From contig NZ_VKKX01000033.1 in the NCBI RefSeq assembly GCF_008271655.1, positions 496,001 through 560,000 of the forward strand: a stretch of 64,000 nucleotides of DNA. The letters are read 5' to 3'. The notes beneath the pieces were generated by a model, which saw nothing but the letters and a program-made list of their open reading frames with translations, was not told the origin of the DNA and did not search any database. Source of the stretch: Gemmobacter caeruleus (GTDB taxonomy: Bacteria > Pseudomonadota > Alphaproteobacteria > Rhodobacterales > Rhodobacteraceae). Shown here piece by piece: positions 26,289 through 35,729 of this stretch; within the stretch, counting starts at the first letter, position 1; every line of letters begins with the position of its first letter. The position numbers and the translations under genes are program-made.

Positions 26289-26951
26289 ATGACCTGGAAC
26301 ATCCCGAATATCCTGACGGTCCTGCGCCTTTTGGCCGCCCCCGGCGTGGCGGTGATGTTCCTGTATTTCCATCGTCCCTGGGCTGACTGGCTGGCGCTGA
26401 CCCTGTTCATCGGCGCGGCGGTGACCGATTGGTTCGACGGTTATCTGGCCCGGCTGTGGAAGCAGGAATCCAAATTCGGCGCCATGCTGGATCCGATTGC
26501 CGACAAGGCGATGGTGCTGATCGCGATTATGGTGATCACCGGCTATTCCGGCATGAACCCCTGGCTGATCCTGCCCGCCACGCTGATCTTCTTTCGCGAG
26601 GTCTGCGTTTCGGGCCTGCGCGAATATCTGGGCAGCCGAGCCGGGCAGCTCAAGGTCACGCGGCTGGCCAAGTGGAAGACCACGGCGCAGATGGTGGCGA
26701 TTGCCGTGCTGTTTCTGGGCACCGGGCTGGAATATCTGGAAGGTATCCGCATGCAGGGCATGACGCCCGAGCAATATGCCGAGGCGGTGTCGGCCGGGCT
26801 GGCCGATCCGGTGCGCACCTGCGGCGGCAAGGATTGCGCGACCTATGCGACGAATATCGGGCTGGTGCTGATCTGGGTGGCCGCGGTGCTGACGCTGGTC
26901 ACCGGCTGGGATTATTTCCGCAAGGCGCTGCCCTTCCTGAAGGATCACTGA
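26289..26951 (+). CDS. pgsA: CDP-diacylglycerol-glycerol-3-phosphate 3-phosphatidyltransferase
   Basis: 220 residues with four or more transmembrane helices. The CDP-alcohol phosphotransferase motif is intact (DWFDGYLARLWKQ...FGAMLDPIADK). PgsA makes phosphatidylglycerol phosphate, the committed step to phosphatidylglycerol and cardiolipin. An insertion of about 35 residues with two cysteines (VRTCGGKDCATYATN) precedes the last helix. First gene of a tight run with moaD and moaE. Confidence 0.94.
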   Translation: MTWNIPNILTVLRLLAAPGVAVMFLYFHRPWADWLALTLFIGAAVTDWFDGYLARLWKQESKFGAMLDPIADKAMVLIAIMVITGYSGMNPWLILPATLIFFREVCVSGLREYLGSRAGQLKVTRLAKWKTTAQMVAIAVLFLGTGLEYLEGIRMQGMTPEQYAEAVSAGLADPVRTCGGKDCATYATNIGLVLIWVAAVLTLVTGWDYFRKALPFLKDH

Positions 26952-26955
26952 GGCG

Positions 26956-27207
26956 ATGCAGGTCACGGTTCTATACTTTGCCTGGCTGCGCGAACGCATC
27001 GGTCAACCGCGCGAGGTGGTGGAGACTGGGGCCATCACCGTCGCCGATCTGGTGGCGGAGCTTGCCGCGCGGAGCGAGGGGCACGCCCTGGCCTTTGCCG
27101 ATCTGACCAGCCTGCGTGTCGCGCTGGATCAGGAATTGTCGGATTTCGCGGCGCCGCTGGCTGCGGCGCGCGAGGTGGCGTTCTTTCCGCCGATGACGGG
27201 CGGCTGA
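26956..27207 (+). CDS. moaD: Molybdopterin synthase sulfur carrier subunit
   Basis: 83 residues, ubiquitin-like fold, ending in the required Gly-Gly (FFPPMTGG), which is thiocarboxylated and inserted into the MoaE active site. It lies 4 bases after pgsA and 1 base before moaE. The molybdopterin made is needed by FdsA encoded 4 kb upstream. Confidence 0.93.
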   Translation: MQVTVLYFAWLRERIGQPREVVETGAITVADLVAELAARSEGHALAFADLTSLRVALDQELSDFAAPLAAAREVAFFPPMTGG

Positions 27208-27208
27208 C

Positions 27209-27649
27209 ATGGCGGTGCGCGTCCAGTCCGCGCCTTTTGACGCCGGGGCCGAACAGGCGCAATTCGCCGCCGGGCTGCGGCAGGCGGGGGCGGTTGTCAC
27301 CTTTACCGGCCTGGTGCGCGACAATGGCGGCACGCTGGCCGCGATGGAGATCGAGCATTATCCCGGCATGACCGAACGCGCGATTGCGGCGATGGTCGAA
27401 CAGGCGCAAGCGCGTTTCGGGTTGGAGGCGGCGCTGGTCATCCATCGCCATGGCCGCCTGTTGCCGCAAGAGGCGATCATGATGGTCGCCACCGCCGCGC
27501 CGCATCGTGCCGATGCCTTTGCGGCGGCAGAGTTCCTGATGGATTATCTGAAATCCCGCGCGCCATTCTGGAAAAAGGAAATCGGCGCGGGCGGCGCGGT
27601 CTGGGTCGCGGCGAAGGACGCCGATGAGGACGCGCTGCGCCGCTGGTGA
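27209..27649 (+). CDS. moaE: Molybdopterin synthase catalytic subunit
   Basis: 146 residues. MoaE motifs: VVTFTGLVRDNGG, IEHYPGMTERAI, VIHRHGRLLPQEAIMMV and LKSRAPFWKKE with the catalytic lysines. With MoaD it converts cyclic pyranopterin monophosphate to molybdopterin. Directly follows moaD; the stop abuts the end of the convergent GNAT gene. Confidence 0.95.
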   Translation: MAVRVQSAPFDAGAEQAQFAAGLRQAGAVVTFTGLVRDNGGTLAAMEIEHYPGMTERAIAAMVEQAQARFGLEAALVIHRHGRLLPQEAIMMVATAAPHRADAFAAAEFLMDYLKSRAPFWKKEIGAGGAVWVAAKDADEDALRRW

Positions 27650-28357
27650 TCAGCGCGGCAGCAGCAGATATTCGCCGCTTTCGCGGTCCAGCCCGGCGAC
27701 CTCCAGCCCTTCGGCAAAGGCCGTGGTCATCTCGTCGCGCATCCGTGCGCGTTCGGCCCGGGCCTCGGGCAGCGGCAGCGCCTCGAAATCGGCGGGAATG
27801 GCGATGCGGCGGGCGGCCTGCATTTCGGCTTCGGTCAACATGGGGCGGCGCTCGCGCGCGGCCAGGACGCGGGGCGATCCGACCTGCCAGTCGGCCAGCA
27901 AGCGATCTGAGGCGGTGCCGGCATTGATCCCGGCCATCTCGCCGTAATAATCGGGCAGATAGACCGAGGCGCCGGCGCCCAGGCTTGCGATATTGAGCGT
28001 GGCATTGGCGCGGCGCAGCGGGTCATAGGTCCAGCGGATATGGCGGATGCCGCGCGCGGCGGCCCAATCATGCTGATACCATTTCAGCCGCAGCCCCAGC
28101 TTGAGCCCCCGCGCTTCGGTCCGCACCGCCAGGCGGTGCGAATGCTGCACCTGCGGGTCGCGGGTGGGAAAGCCGAAGACATAGCCCAGCAGACGGTCGC
28201 CGTCGAAGGCACCCGCGACCAGCCCGCCCTCATGCTGGATCACCATCATCAGATCTGCCGGATCGGGCATGTCGCCCGCGCCCCAGACCGCGCGTTGCAG
28301 ATCTTCGGCGGCGCGAAATTCGGCCAAGCCGTGCAGGTCGCGCAGGGTGATGGTCAT
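27650..28357 (-). CDS. GNAT-family acyltransferase (COG3375-like)
   Basis: 235 residues. GNAT fold with a conserved acyl-CoA region around GYVFGFPTRD and HSHRLAVRTEARGLKLGLRLK. The sequence resembles the COG3375 group, some members of which N-succinylate D-amino acids for an N-succinylamino-acid racemase. It overlaps the preceding enolase-superfamily gene by four bases, supporting a joint pathway. The substrate is inferred from context. Confidence 0.75.
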   Translation of the reverse strand: MTITLRDLHGLAEFRAAEDLQRAVWGAGDMPDPADLMMVIQHEGGLVAGAFDGDRLLGYVFGFPTRDPQVQHSHRLAVRTEARGLKLGLRLKWYQHDWAAARGIRHIRWTYDPLRRANATLNIASLGAGASVYLPDYYGEMAGINAGTASDRLLADWQVGSPRVLAARERRPMLTEAEMQAARRIAIPADFEALPLPEARAERARMRDEMTTAFAEGLEVAGLDRESGEYLLLPR

Positions 28358-29487
28358 GCCCGCCCCTCGCGCCGTTCAAGGGTGACGCTGTCCAGAAAAT
28401 CGCGGTCGAGCGTGACGCCGATCCCCGGCCCGTGCAGCGGCACCGGCATCAGCCCACCGGCGGTTTCCAGCTTTTGTTCGATGATGTCGCGGTGGAAATA
28501 GCGGCTGGCCGAGGACACGTCGCCCGGCTTGCGGAAATTCGGCAGGGTGGAGAGGTGGATGTTATGCGCCCGGCCGATGCCGCTTTCCAGCATGCCGCCG
28601 CACCAGACCGGCACGTCCAGCGCGGCGCAGAGATCGTGGATTTGCAGCGCGGCTGCATGGCCGCCCGACCGGCCGACCTTGATGTTCATCACCCGGCAGG
28701 CGTCGGATTGCAGCGCCTTGCGGGCATGGGCGGGGGTCTTGATGCTTTCATCCAGGCAGAGTGCCGTGCGCAGCCGGGCTTGCAGCGTGGCATGGTCGTG
28801 AATGTCATCCCAGGCCAGCGGCTGTTCGATGTAATCCAGGGCAAAGTCATCCATCGCCGCCAGCAGCGCGGTATCGGCCAGCGTGTAGCAGCAATTGGCG
28901 TCCACCGTCAGATGCGCCTCGGGAAAGGCGCCGCGCACGGCGCGCAGCAGCGACAGGTCATGGCCGGGGCGCACCTTCAGCTTGATCCGGCGATAGCCCT
29001 GATCCAGATGCAGCGCCACCTGATCCAGCGTTTCGGGAATGGCGCGGATGCCCAGCGACACGCCGACCTCCACCGCCTCGGCCTGACCGCCAAGCGCGGT
29101 CATCAGCGGCAGGTCCAGCGATTTGGCCCAGAGATCCCAGAAGGCCATCTCGACCATGGCCAGCGCCATGCGATTGCTGCGCCAACCCGCGAATTCCTGT
29201 TGCAGCAGGCGCGGATGGGCGATGCGGCGCCCGATCAGCCCCGGCAGCACCACATCCGACACAAAGGCCATGGCGCCGGCGGTGGTTTCCTCCAGATAAT
29301 CCGGCAGCGGATCCATCACCCCTTCGGCATGGCCCTCCAACCCGTCGCTTCGCAGCGTCAGCAGCGGAAACAGCTTTTCGTGCATCGTGCCGGTGGCGAT
29401 GGTGAAGGGCGTGACCAGCGGCAGCCGCACCAGGCGCAGCTCGGCATGGTCGATACGCAGCGCGGGGCGCAAGGGCTGGGCGGTCAT
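28354..29487 (-). CDS. Enolase-superfamily N-acylamino-acid racemase / o-succinylbenzoate synthase
   Basis: 377 residues. Muconate-lactonising-type barrel with general base KLK in YRRIKLKVRPGHD, metal ligands in VDANCCY, DYIEQPL and LCLDES, and a second Lys in NIKVGRSGG. This residue set is that of the OSBS/NSAR family. No menaquinone genes are nearby, so the racemase activity fits better than menC. Cotranscribed with the GNAT gene and divergent from an RpiR regulator. Confidence 0.82.
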   Translation of the reverse strand: MTAQPLRPALRIDHAELRLVRLPLVTPFTIATGTMHEKLFPLLTLRSDGLEGHAEGVMDPLPDYLEETTAGAMAFVSDVVLPGLIGRRIAHPRLLQQEFAGWRSNRMALAMVEMAFWDLWAKSLDLPLMTALGGQAEAVEVGVSLGIRAIPETLDQVALHLDQGYRRIKLKVRPGHDLSLLRAVRGAFPEAHLTVDANCCYTLADTALLAAMDDFALDYIEQPLAWDDIHDHATLQARLRTALCLDESIKTPAHARKALQSDACRVMNIKVGRSGGHAAALQIHDLCAALDVPVWCGGMLESGIGRAHNIHLSTLPNFRKPGDVSSASRYFHRDIIEQKLETAGGLMPVPLHGPGIGVTLDRDFLDSVTLERREGRA

Positions 29488-29518
29488 CGGGTTCTCCGGG
29501 GTTTGGCGGCATGATTCA

Positions 29519-29555
29519 ATATTTCTTGCATGACAGTCAAGGATGATAGAAATAT
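29519..29555. promoter_or_regulatory. Inverted repeat between the racemase and RpiR genes
   Basis: ATATTTCT (29519-29526) and AGAAATAT (29548-29555) form a perfect 8-bp inverted repeat with a 21-base spacer, in the AT-rich divergent promoter region. It is a plausible operator for the RpiR regulator beside it. Confidence 0.5.
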
Positions 29556-29574
29556 ATCATAAATGAGGGAAACC

Positions 29575-30453
29575 ATGCCGGATACCGATGCCAGCCTTCA
29601 GGACCGGCTGTTGCGCAGCCTCGATCGTGCCAGCCGGGCCGAGGCGGCGCTGGCGCGGCATTTCCTCGATCATGCCGACAGCCTTCCGTTCGAGACCGCC
29701 GCCTCGGTCGCGCGCAAGGTCGGTGTGTCCGAAGCGACGGTCGGGCGCTATTGCCGCGCGCTTGGCTATCGCCATTTCAAGGCGCTGAAGGCCGCCTTGC
29801 AGGCCGAGGCCGGGCCGCGGCCCTGGCTGATCGGCGACCGGCTTCAGGCCTTTGCGGCGGGGGGCAGCGCCGAGCAGGCCCGCGCGCTGGAGCGCGAGCT
29901 GGCGACGGTGGTCGTCAATCACGAAACCGCCGCCCGGCCCGAATTTCACCGCGCGGCGCAGCGGATCGCGACGCGGCCGCAGGTCTTTGTCGCGGGGTTC
30001 CAGACCGAGCGGGGCCATGCCGCCTATCTGGCGCATCTGCTGCAATATCTGCGCCCGGGAGTGCAGCTTGTCGATCTGGCCGCAGGCAGTTTTGCCGAGG
30101 TGTTGACCGCCCCGCCCGAGACCGCCTGCCTGGTGATCTTCGAGGCGCGGCGCTATGCGCGGCAGGCGCGCGATCTGGCCGCCGAGGCGCGCAAGGCCGG
30201 CATCCCCGTGACGCTGATCACCGATCCCTATTGCCGTTGGGGGCAGGGGCTTGCGACCGAGGTCTTTGCCGTGCCGGTGGATCACGCGCAGTTCTGGGAT
30301 GCGACTTCGGGTTTTGCCAGCCTGACGGCGCTGCTGGTCAATGCGGTCTTTCAGGCGCTTGGCCCCGGGGTGGAGGCGCGGATGACGCGGATCGCCGGGC
30401 TTTATGACCGCTTTTCCGGTCATCTGGGGGGCGGGCGTGGTGGCGAACTGTGA
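29575..30453 (+). CDS. MurR/RpiR-family transcriptional regulator with SIS domain
   Basis: 292 residues: N-terminal HTH_6 domain (SVARKVGVSEATVGRYCRALGY, about residues 45-67) and a C-terminal SIS phosphosugar-type domain (VAGFQTERGHAAYLAHLLQYLRPG). RpiR regulators sense small phosphorylated or amino compounds. The start at 29575 follows GAGGGA; an ATG four codons upstream is possible. It is divergent from the racemase/GNAT pair, which it probably controls through the inverted repeat between them. Confidence 0.85.
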   Translation: MPDTDASLQDRLLRSLDRASRAEAALARHFLDHADSLPFETAASVARKVGVSEATVGRYCRALGYRHFKALKAALQAEAGPRPWLIGDRLQAFAAGGSAEQARALERELATVVVNHETAARPEFHRAAQRIATRPQVFVAGFQTERGHAAYLAHLLQYLRPGVQLVDLAAGSFAEVLTAPPETACLVIFEARRYARQARDLAAEARKAGIPVTLITDPYCRWGQGLATEVFAVPVDHAQFWDATSGFASLTALLVNAVFQALGPGVEARMTRIAGLYDRFSGHLGGGRGGEL

Positions 30454-30569
30454 CGCCCGCCGCGCAGCCGGTGCGAATAGTTGGGGCGGGGCGGACAAAA
30501 GGGTTGACCCCAACGGGGCGCAAGACTTTGTTCGGCAGACAAATCTGCTTCTGCTGACCGATTCCACGA

Positions 30570-31406
30570 ATGGCTGCCCCCATGATAAACACTGTTATCC
30601 CGCGCCTTGCGGCGCTTTTCGGGCTTTTGGCCCTTGCTGCCTGTGCGACCCCAAAGGTCGAGCCCCAGCCCCAGGTCGTGCCCGGATATGAGGGTATCCA
30701 GGATGGCGAGTATTTTATCGAGCCGGTCGCCGCGCATCACCTGACCGGCAATGTGCCCCGGCAAGAGGTGGATTTCACCGGGGATGAGCCGGCCGGTTCC
30801 ATCGTCGTGGACCCTTATGTGCGCAAGCTCTACTATGTGCTGCCGGGCGGGCGCGCGATGCGCTACACCGTGGCCGTGGGCCGCGCCGGTCTGGGCTTTC
30901 GCGGCAATGCCACGGTCAATCGCAAGGTCGAATGGCCGTCCTGGACGCCGACCGCGAACATGATCCGCACCCAGCCCGAACTCTATGCCGATTATGCCGG
31001 CGGCCTGCCGGGCGGGCTGATCAACCCGCTGGGGGCACGGGCGCTCTATCTCTATCGCAATGGCAAGGATACCTTTTACCGCATCCACGGCACGCGCGAG
31101 AATTCGTCGATCGGGCGGGCCACCTCGGCCGGCTGCATCCGGCTGTTCAACCAGGATGCGATCGACCTGTTCAACCGCGTCGATCTGGGCACCCGGGTTC
31201 ATGTCCGCGGCCGCGAGGAATCGGAGCGTCTGGAAGGCAAATGGATGGATGACGAGAATGGCCATCTGATCCCTTATGACGCCGCGATGATCGCCGAGAT
31301 CGAGGCCCGCCGCGAGGCGATCGAGGCGCAGAAGGCCGCCGATGAGGCCGCTGCCGCCGCAACGGCCGCCGCCGCGGCCGAAGCGGGCACCACCACCCAG
31401 GGCTGA
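30570..31406 (+). CDS. L,D-transpeptidase (YkuD) lipoprotein
   Basis: 278 residues. The N-terminus is a lipoprotein signal with lipobox LALAAC. The YkuD domain carries the catalytic site H173 (YRIHGTREN) and C189 (SAGCIRLF). These enzymes make 3-3 peptidoglycan crosslinks or attach proteins to peptidoglycan in the periplasm. The tail after about residue 240 is low-complexity Ala/Glu. An ATG four codons downstream is an equally good start. A clear terminator follows the gene. Confidence 0.88.
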   Translation: MAAPMINTVIPRLAALFGLLALAACATPKVEPQPQVVPGYEGIQDGEYFIEPVAAHHLTGNVPRQEVDFTGDEPAGSIVVDPYVRKLYYVLPGGRAMRYTVAVGRAGLGFRGNATVNRKVEWPSWTPTANMIRTQPELYADYAGGLPGGLINPLGARALYLYRNGKDTFYRIHGTRENSSIGRATSAGCIRLFNQDAIDLFNRVDLGTRVHVRGREESERLEGKWMDDENGHLIPYDAAMIAEIEARREAIEAQKAADEAAAAATAAAAAEAGTTTQG

Positions 31407-31429
31407 CCGCACCAGCCCGGAAATGCACA

Positions 31430-31460
31430 AAGCCCCGGCCAGGCCGGGGCTTTTCTTTTT
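31430..31460 (+). terminator. Rho-independent terminator after the L,D-transpeptidase gene
   Basis: GC-rich stem AGCCCCGG/CCGGGGCT with a 5-base loop followed by TTTTCTTTTT. The best terminator in the window. Confidence 0.88.
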
Positions 31461-31476
31461 GGCGCGGTGGCCGGGC

Positions 31477-31980
31477 TTACCAGTCGATATGGGTCTGGAA
31501 ATCGGCGAGCATCCGGTCCCAGATCGACAGATTGTCCTCGAACAGGGCATTCGGGATGCCGCCCTCCATGTTCACGTCCATCTCGATATAGGGGTCGCGC
31601 TCGTCATCCAGATAGACCTTGCCGTAGCGCTTTTTGGTGTTCCAGTCGTTCGCCACCTGCATGTCCAGCCCCTTGTCGGTGTCAAACCCTGCGGAAAACT
31701 GGATCGAGGTGCAGTCCTTGCCGCTGGTGCAGCCATAGAAATAGACCGAGAAATTCGCGCCGCTTGCCGCCGACTTGATCTTGGGGTCGCCCTGATCGTC
31801 GGTCGTCAGTTCGGCCCGGTAGCCCAGCTTCTGCATCGCATCCACGATCGCCTGCGGGTCAGCCGGGCTGAGACTGCCGGGGCGCAGGTTCAGTTGCGGG
31901 GTCTGCGCCGAGCCGGTGGATTGCGCCAGGGCGGGCAGCGGCAGCAGCGCCAGCGCCAGGGCAAGACGAAGCATGGTCAT
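31477..31980 (-). CDS. Secreted YbjN-domain protein
   Basis: 167 residues. Signal peptide MTMLRLALALALLPLPALAQS, cleaved after AQ or nearby, then a YbjN-like domain (IVDAMQKLGYRAELTTDDQGDPKI, IQFSAGFDT) ending in a Trp. Two cysteines (YGCTSGKDC) could form a disulfide in the periplasm. YbjN domains are small alpha-beta domains without known activity. The start at 31980 has an AAGGAG site. Confidence 0.8.
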   Translation of the reverse strand: MTMLRLALALALLPLPALAQSTGSAQTPQLNLRPGSLSPADPQAIVDAMQKLGYRAELTTDDQGDPKIKSAASGANFSVYFYGCTSGKDCTSIQFSAGFDTDKGLDMQVANDWNTKKRYGKVYLDDERDPYIEMDVNMEGGIPNALFEDNLSIWDRMLADFQTHIDW

Positions 31981-32041
31981 GAAAATCTCCTTCGTTACGC
32001 TTTGGGTCCAAGGCCCCATTTCTAGCACGGGCCCTGCCTCC

Positions 32042-32383
32042 TCACAGACGGATCACATAATCCTTGAGCGTGGTTTCCACGCATTCCCAGGTGCCCTCGA
32101 ACCCCGGACGGATCACGAAACTGTCGCCGGCGCGCAGGGTGGTCGCGGTGCCCGCGCTGTCCGTCAGGATCGAGACGCCTTCCAGGATATGCACATATTC
32201 CCATTCCTCATAGGCGACGCGCCATTTGCCGGGCGTCGATTGCCACAGACCGCAATAAAGCCCGTCGCGGTCCTCCAGGTTCCAGGTGGTATGGACCGGA
32301 TCGCCCGCCAGCAGCTTTTCAGGCGCGGGGCGTTCGATTTCGGGGGTGATATGGGCGCGGTCGAGACGGATCAGATGGGACAT
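32042..32383 (-). CDS. Cupin-domain protein (DUF861-like)
   Basis: 113 residues forming one small RmlC-type cupin barrel. Marks are [30 protein letters not shown] and [15 protein letters not shown]. Related cupins include ureidoglycolate-hydrolase-like and (S)-ureidoglycine proteins; no specific reaction can be assigned. The start at 32383 ([10 protein letters not shown]) was chosen where the domain begins. It is divergent from panB. Confidence 0.75.
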   Translation of the reverse strand: MSHLIRLDRAHITPEIERPAPEKLLAGDPVHTTWNLEDRDGLYCGLWQSTPGKWRVAYEEWEYVHILEGVSILTDSAGTATTLRAGDSFVIRPGFEGTWECVETTLKDYVIRL

Positions 32384-32565
32384 GGTCTTGCCTTTGGATG
32401 AATGCGCCAATCCTGCGGCTTGGGCGGCAAAGGTCAAGGGGCGCTGCGTGCCGGCCAGAGGCATTCCGCGATGCTGCGCGGCGGCGAACAACTTTCGCTG
32501 GTGCGGCACCGGGGCGGGGGCTATACAGATCCCGCATTCCTCTTGTCAGGGAGAACGAGAGAGAC

Positions 32566-33405
32566 ATGAGCGCTTCCTCTTCGATGCGCCCGGTGCTGCC
32601 TACGGATATCCTTGCCCGCAAGGGATCGGAGCCGCTGGTCGTGCTGACCGCCTATACCACGCCCATGGCCCGGATCGTGGATCGGCATTGCGATATCGCG
32701 CTGGTGGGCGACTCGCTCGGGATGGTGCTGCATGGCCTGCCCTCCACCCTGGGCGTGACGATGGAGATGATGATCCTGCATGGCCGTGCCGTGGTGCGCG
32801 GGTTGCAAAAGGCCATGCCGGTGATCGACATGCCTTTCGGATCCTATGAAGAGGGGCCGCAGCAGGCCTTTCGCAATGCCGCGCGGCTGATGGCCGAAAC
32901 CGGCGCCCCGGCGGTCAAGCTTGAGGGCGGTCAGCACATGGCCGAAACCATCGCCTTCCTTACCAAACGAGGGGTTCCGGTGATGGCCCATATCGGGCTG
33001 ACGCCGCAATCGGTGAACACGCTGGGCGGCTACAAGGTGGTCGGGCGTGAGGGCGAGGCCGACAAGGTCATGGCCGATGCGCTGGCGGTCGAGGCCGCGG
33101 GGGCCTTCTCGGTCGTGCTGGAAAAGGTGCCCGAGGGGCTGGCCGGACGCATCACGCAGCGTCTCGCGATCCCCACCATCGGTATTGGCGCGGGCGTGGC
33201 CTGCGACGGTCAGGTGCTGGTCGTGGATGACATGCTGGGCCTGTTCACCGATTTCCGTCCGAAATTCGTCAAGCGTTACAGCGAACTGGGCCAGACCGCG
33301 GATGAGGCGATCGCCGCCTATGCTGCCGAGGTGCGCGCGCGGCATTTTCCCGGGCCGGAACATGCCTTTCCCGATGTGCTGCCCGCGAAGGGGCCGAAAA
33401 GCTGA
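32566..33405 (+). CDS. panB: 3-methyl-2-oxobutanoate hydroxymethyltransferase
   Basis: 279 residues. PanB motifs: [46 protein letters not shown], and [21 protein letters not shown] with the metal and base residues. It adds a hydroxymethyl group from 5,10-methylene-THF to alpha-ketoisovalerate, the first step to pantothenate. It overlaps panC by one base (TGATG). Confidence 0.97.
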   Translation: MSASSSMRPVLPTDILARKGSEPLVVLTAYTTPMARIVDRHCDIALVGDSLGMVLHGLPSTLGVTMEMMILHGRAVVRGLQKAMPVIDMPFGSYEEGPQQAFRNAARLMAETGAPAVKLEGGQHMAETIAFLTKRGVPVMAHIGLTPQSVNTLGGYKVVGREGEADKVMADALAVEAAGAFSVVLEKVPEGLAGRITQRLAIPTIGIGAGVACDGQVLVVDDMLGLFTDFRPKFVKRYSELGQTADEAIAAYAAEVRARHFPGPEHAFPDVLPAKGPKS

Positions 33406-34241
33406 TGCAGATCCTGCGGACCGTTGCAGAATTGCGCACCCGTGTGCGCGGTTGGAAGGAAGATGGGCGGCAGGTCGGCGTGGTGCCGACGATGGGCGCC
33501 CTGCATGACGGGCATCTGAGCCTGGTGCGTGCGGCCAAGCGTGGCTGCGACCGGGTGATCGTGACGATCTTCGTCAACCCAAAGCAGTTCAACAACCCCG
33601 CCGATCTGGAGAAATATCCCCGGACCGAGGCGGCGGATGCCGCCCTTCTGGCGGCCGAGGGTGTGGACATCCTGTTCGCCCCCGGCCCCGATGAGGTTTA
33701 TCCGCCGGGCTTTGCCACCTCGGTCACGGTGTCGGGGATCAGCGACCCGCTGGAGGGCGCGATGCGCCCCGGCCATTTCGAGGGCGTGGCGACGGTGGTG
33801 GCCAAGCTCTTTGGCATGACCCAGGCGAACCGCGCCTATTTCGGCCAGAAGGATTGGCAGCAGCTTCAGGTGGTCAAGCGCATGGTGGCCGATCTGAACA
33901 TCCCGGTGGAGGTGGTCGGCGCCGAAACCGTGCGCGAGGGCGACGGGCTGGCCATGTCGTCGCGCAATGTGCGGCTGGATGCGCTGAGCCGGGCGCAGGC
34001 GCCGGGCCTCTATCGCGTGATGAGCAAGGTGGCGGCGGCGATCCGCAATGGCGGCGATGTCGCGGCGGCGCTGGATCAGGGCCGCGCCGATCTGGTGCAG
34101 GCCGGCTTTGCCGAGGTCGAATATCTCGATCTGCGCAGCGCCGCGCTGCTGGAGCCGATGACCACGCTGGATCAGCCCGCGCGGCTGCTGGCGGCGGCCT
34201 GGATCGGTGGCGTGCGGCTGATCGACAATATTCCGGTCTGA
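33405..34241 (+). CDS. panC: Pantoate-beta-alanine ligase
   Basis: 278 residues. Nucleotidyl-transferase motifs: [16 protein letters not shown] near residue 27, [35 protein letters not shown] and AMSSRNVRL. It joins pantoate and beta-alanine using ATP. Coupled to panB; panD is not in the window. Confidence 0.97.
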   Translation: MQILRTVAELRTRVRGWKEDGRQVGVVPTMGALHDGHLSLVRAAKRGCDRVIVTIFVNPKQFNNPADLEKYPRTEAADAALLAAEGVDILFAPGPDEVYPPGFATSVTVSGISDPLEGAMRPGHFEGVATVVAKLFGMTQANRAYFGQKDWQQLQVVKRMVADLNIPVEVVGAETVREGDGLAMSSRNVRLDALSRAQAPGLYRVMSKVAAAIRNGGDVAAALDQGRADLVQAGFAEVEYLDLRSAALLEPMTTLDQPARLLAAAWIGGVRLIDNIPV

Positions 34242-34250
34242 TCGGGCGGC

Positions 34251-35534
34251 TCAGCCCAGCAGATCGGCCAGCACCAGCGCCATGACCAGCGCGCTGTCGG
34301 CCATATCCTGCACGCCGACCCATTCATCGGGCTGATGCGCCAGATGCAGCAGGCCCGGGCCATAGGCGATGCAGTTCTTCATGCGCCCGATGCGGTCGAT
34401 ATGTTTCTGGTCATAGGTGCCGGGCGACACCACATGTTCGGCCACCCGGCCCAGCACCCGTTCGATGGCGGCGGCGGTGGACCGCACCACGGGCGCATCG
34501 GCGGCGGTCATCACCGGGCGGACCTCGAACAGGTCGCGCAGGCTGTAGTCAAAGCCCGGCCGTTCGGCCTTCAGCCCGTCGAGCAGGCCCGTCACCTCGG
34601 CCTTGACCGCAGGCAGGTCTTCCTCGATCAGAAAGCGGCGGTCGATCACGATGCGGCATCGGTCGGCCACGCAGGGCGCGGGCAGGCCGGTAAAGCCCGG
34701 CTCCGCCTCGGCCTCGCCGCCATGGATCGAATTGATGTTGAGCGTGGATTGCCGCGCGCCTTCGGGCACGACCGGCATGGCGGTGCGCTTGGTGGCCAGC
34801 AGCGGATAGAGCTTGCGCTCGATCTCCTCCAGCACCGCGCCCATATGGCGGATGGCGCTGTCGCCCAGAAAGGGCATGGAGCCATGGGCGATGCGGCCCT
34901 TGGTCTCCACCTCGGCCCACCAGACGCCGCGATGACCCAGACAGATGCGATCCTTGTGCAGCGGTTCGGGGATAAGGACATGCTGCACCCGGTCAGGGTC
35001 GAACCAGCCCTGTTCGGCCAGATAGGCCACACCGCCATAGCCGCCCGATTCCTCGTCGGCGGTGGCAGAGATCTCGATGGCGCCGGCGAAATCGGGGCAG
35101 ACGGCGACAAAGGCCTCGGCCGCGATGATGCTGGCGGCAAGGCCGCCCTTCATGTCGCAGGCGCCCCGGCCATAGATGCGGTCGCCGTCCAGCTCGCCGC
35201 CGAACGGGTCGCGGGTCCAGCCATGGCCAACCTCGACCACGTCGTGATGGCTGTTGAAATGCACGCATTCGCCGGGCCGCGCGCCATCGCGCCGGGCGAC
35301 CATGTTCCAGCGCGGCCAGGCGTCACTGTCGCCGGGGCTGCCCTCGGCGCGGACCAGGGCGGTGACATAGCCCTGCGCCGACAGCCGGTCTGAAAGATAA
35401 TCGCAGATCTCGCGGTAATGCCGCCCCGGCGGGTTCAGCGTCGGGATGCGGATCAGGTCCTGCGTCAGCGCGATCAGGCTGTCGCGGCGCGCGGCAATCT
35501 CGGCGGCAAGGCGGGCGTGCAGGTCGGGTTCCAT
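34251..35534 (-). CDS. M20-family deacylase/peptidase (ArgE/DapE type)
   Basis: 427 residues. Di-zinc motifs: VHFNSHHDVVEVG with the first His ligand, YGRGACDMKGGLAASI with the bridging Asp, and TADEESGG with the catalytic Glu. The dimerisation domain lies in the middle. It resembles acetylornithine/succinyl-diaminopimelate deacylases but has no arginine or DAP genes beside it. It could act on N-acyl amino acids made by the racemase/GNAT pair 5 kb away; that is a guess. Confidence 0.82.
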   Translation of the reverse strand: MEPDLHARLAAEIAARRDSLIALTQDLIRIPTLNPPGRHYREICDYLSDRLSAQGYVTALVRAEGSPGDSDAWPRWNMVARRDGARPGECVHFNSHHDVVEVGHGWTRDPFGGELDGDRIYGRGACDMKGGLAASIIAAEAFVAVCPDFAGAIEISATADEESGGYGGVAYLAEQGWFDPDRVQHVLIPEPLHKDRICLGHRGVWWAEVETKGRIAHGSMPFLGDSAIRHMGAVLEEIERKLYPLLATKRTAMPVVPEGARQSTLNINSIHGGEAEAEPGFTGLPAPCVADRCRIVIDRRFLIEEDLPAVKAEVTGLLDGLKAERPGFDYSLRDLFEVRPVMTAADAPVVRSTAAAIERVLGRVAEHVVSPGTYDQKHIDRIGRMKNCIAYGPGLLHLAHQPDEWVGVQDMADSALVMALVLADLLG

Positions 35535-35700
35535 GCGCCGATCATAGGAAGCCCGCGAATGTTTTGCCAAGGGGCCGCGACGCGCAGGCCGCCGTTGATT
35601 TCCGCCCGGGCTTCGCGCAGGCTGTCTGGCGACAAGTGCAAGGGGTGCGCGCAATTTTTCCGTGCAAGCCTCTGGTAACGTGCCCGTGACACGCACATAT

Positions 35701-35715
35701 GTAAACATGATTTAC
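35701..35715. promoter_or_regulatory. Inverted repeat upstream of the unknown AAA+ operon
   Basis: GTAAA-N5-TTTAC lies 15 bases before the first start codon, inside a short AT-rich patch in otherwise GC-rich DNA, and just upstream of the GGGAGGAG ribosome site. Possible operator or promoter element. The remainder of the 35535-35729 gap shows no gene. Confidence 0.35.
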
Positions 35716-35729
35716 TTGGGAGGAGCCCC

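Noticed and set aside
28354-29487. menC (menaquinone synthesis) as the identity of the enolase-family gene
   Set aside because: No other men genes nearby, the organism group normally uses ubiquinone, and the GNAT/RpiR context favours an N-acylamino-acid racemase.
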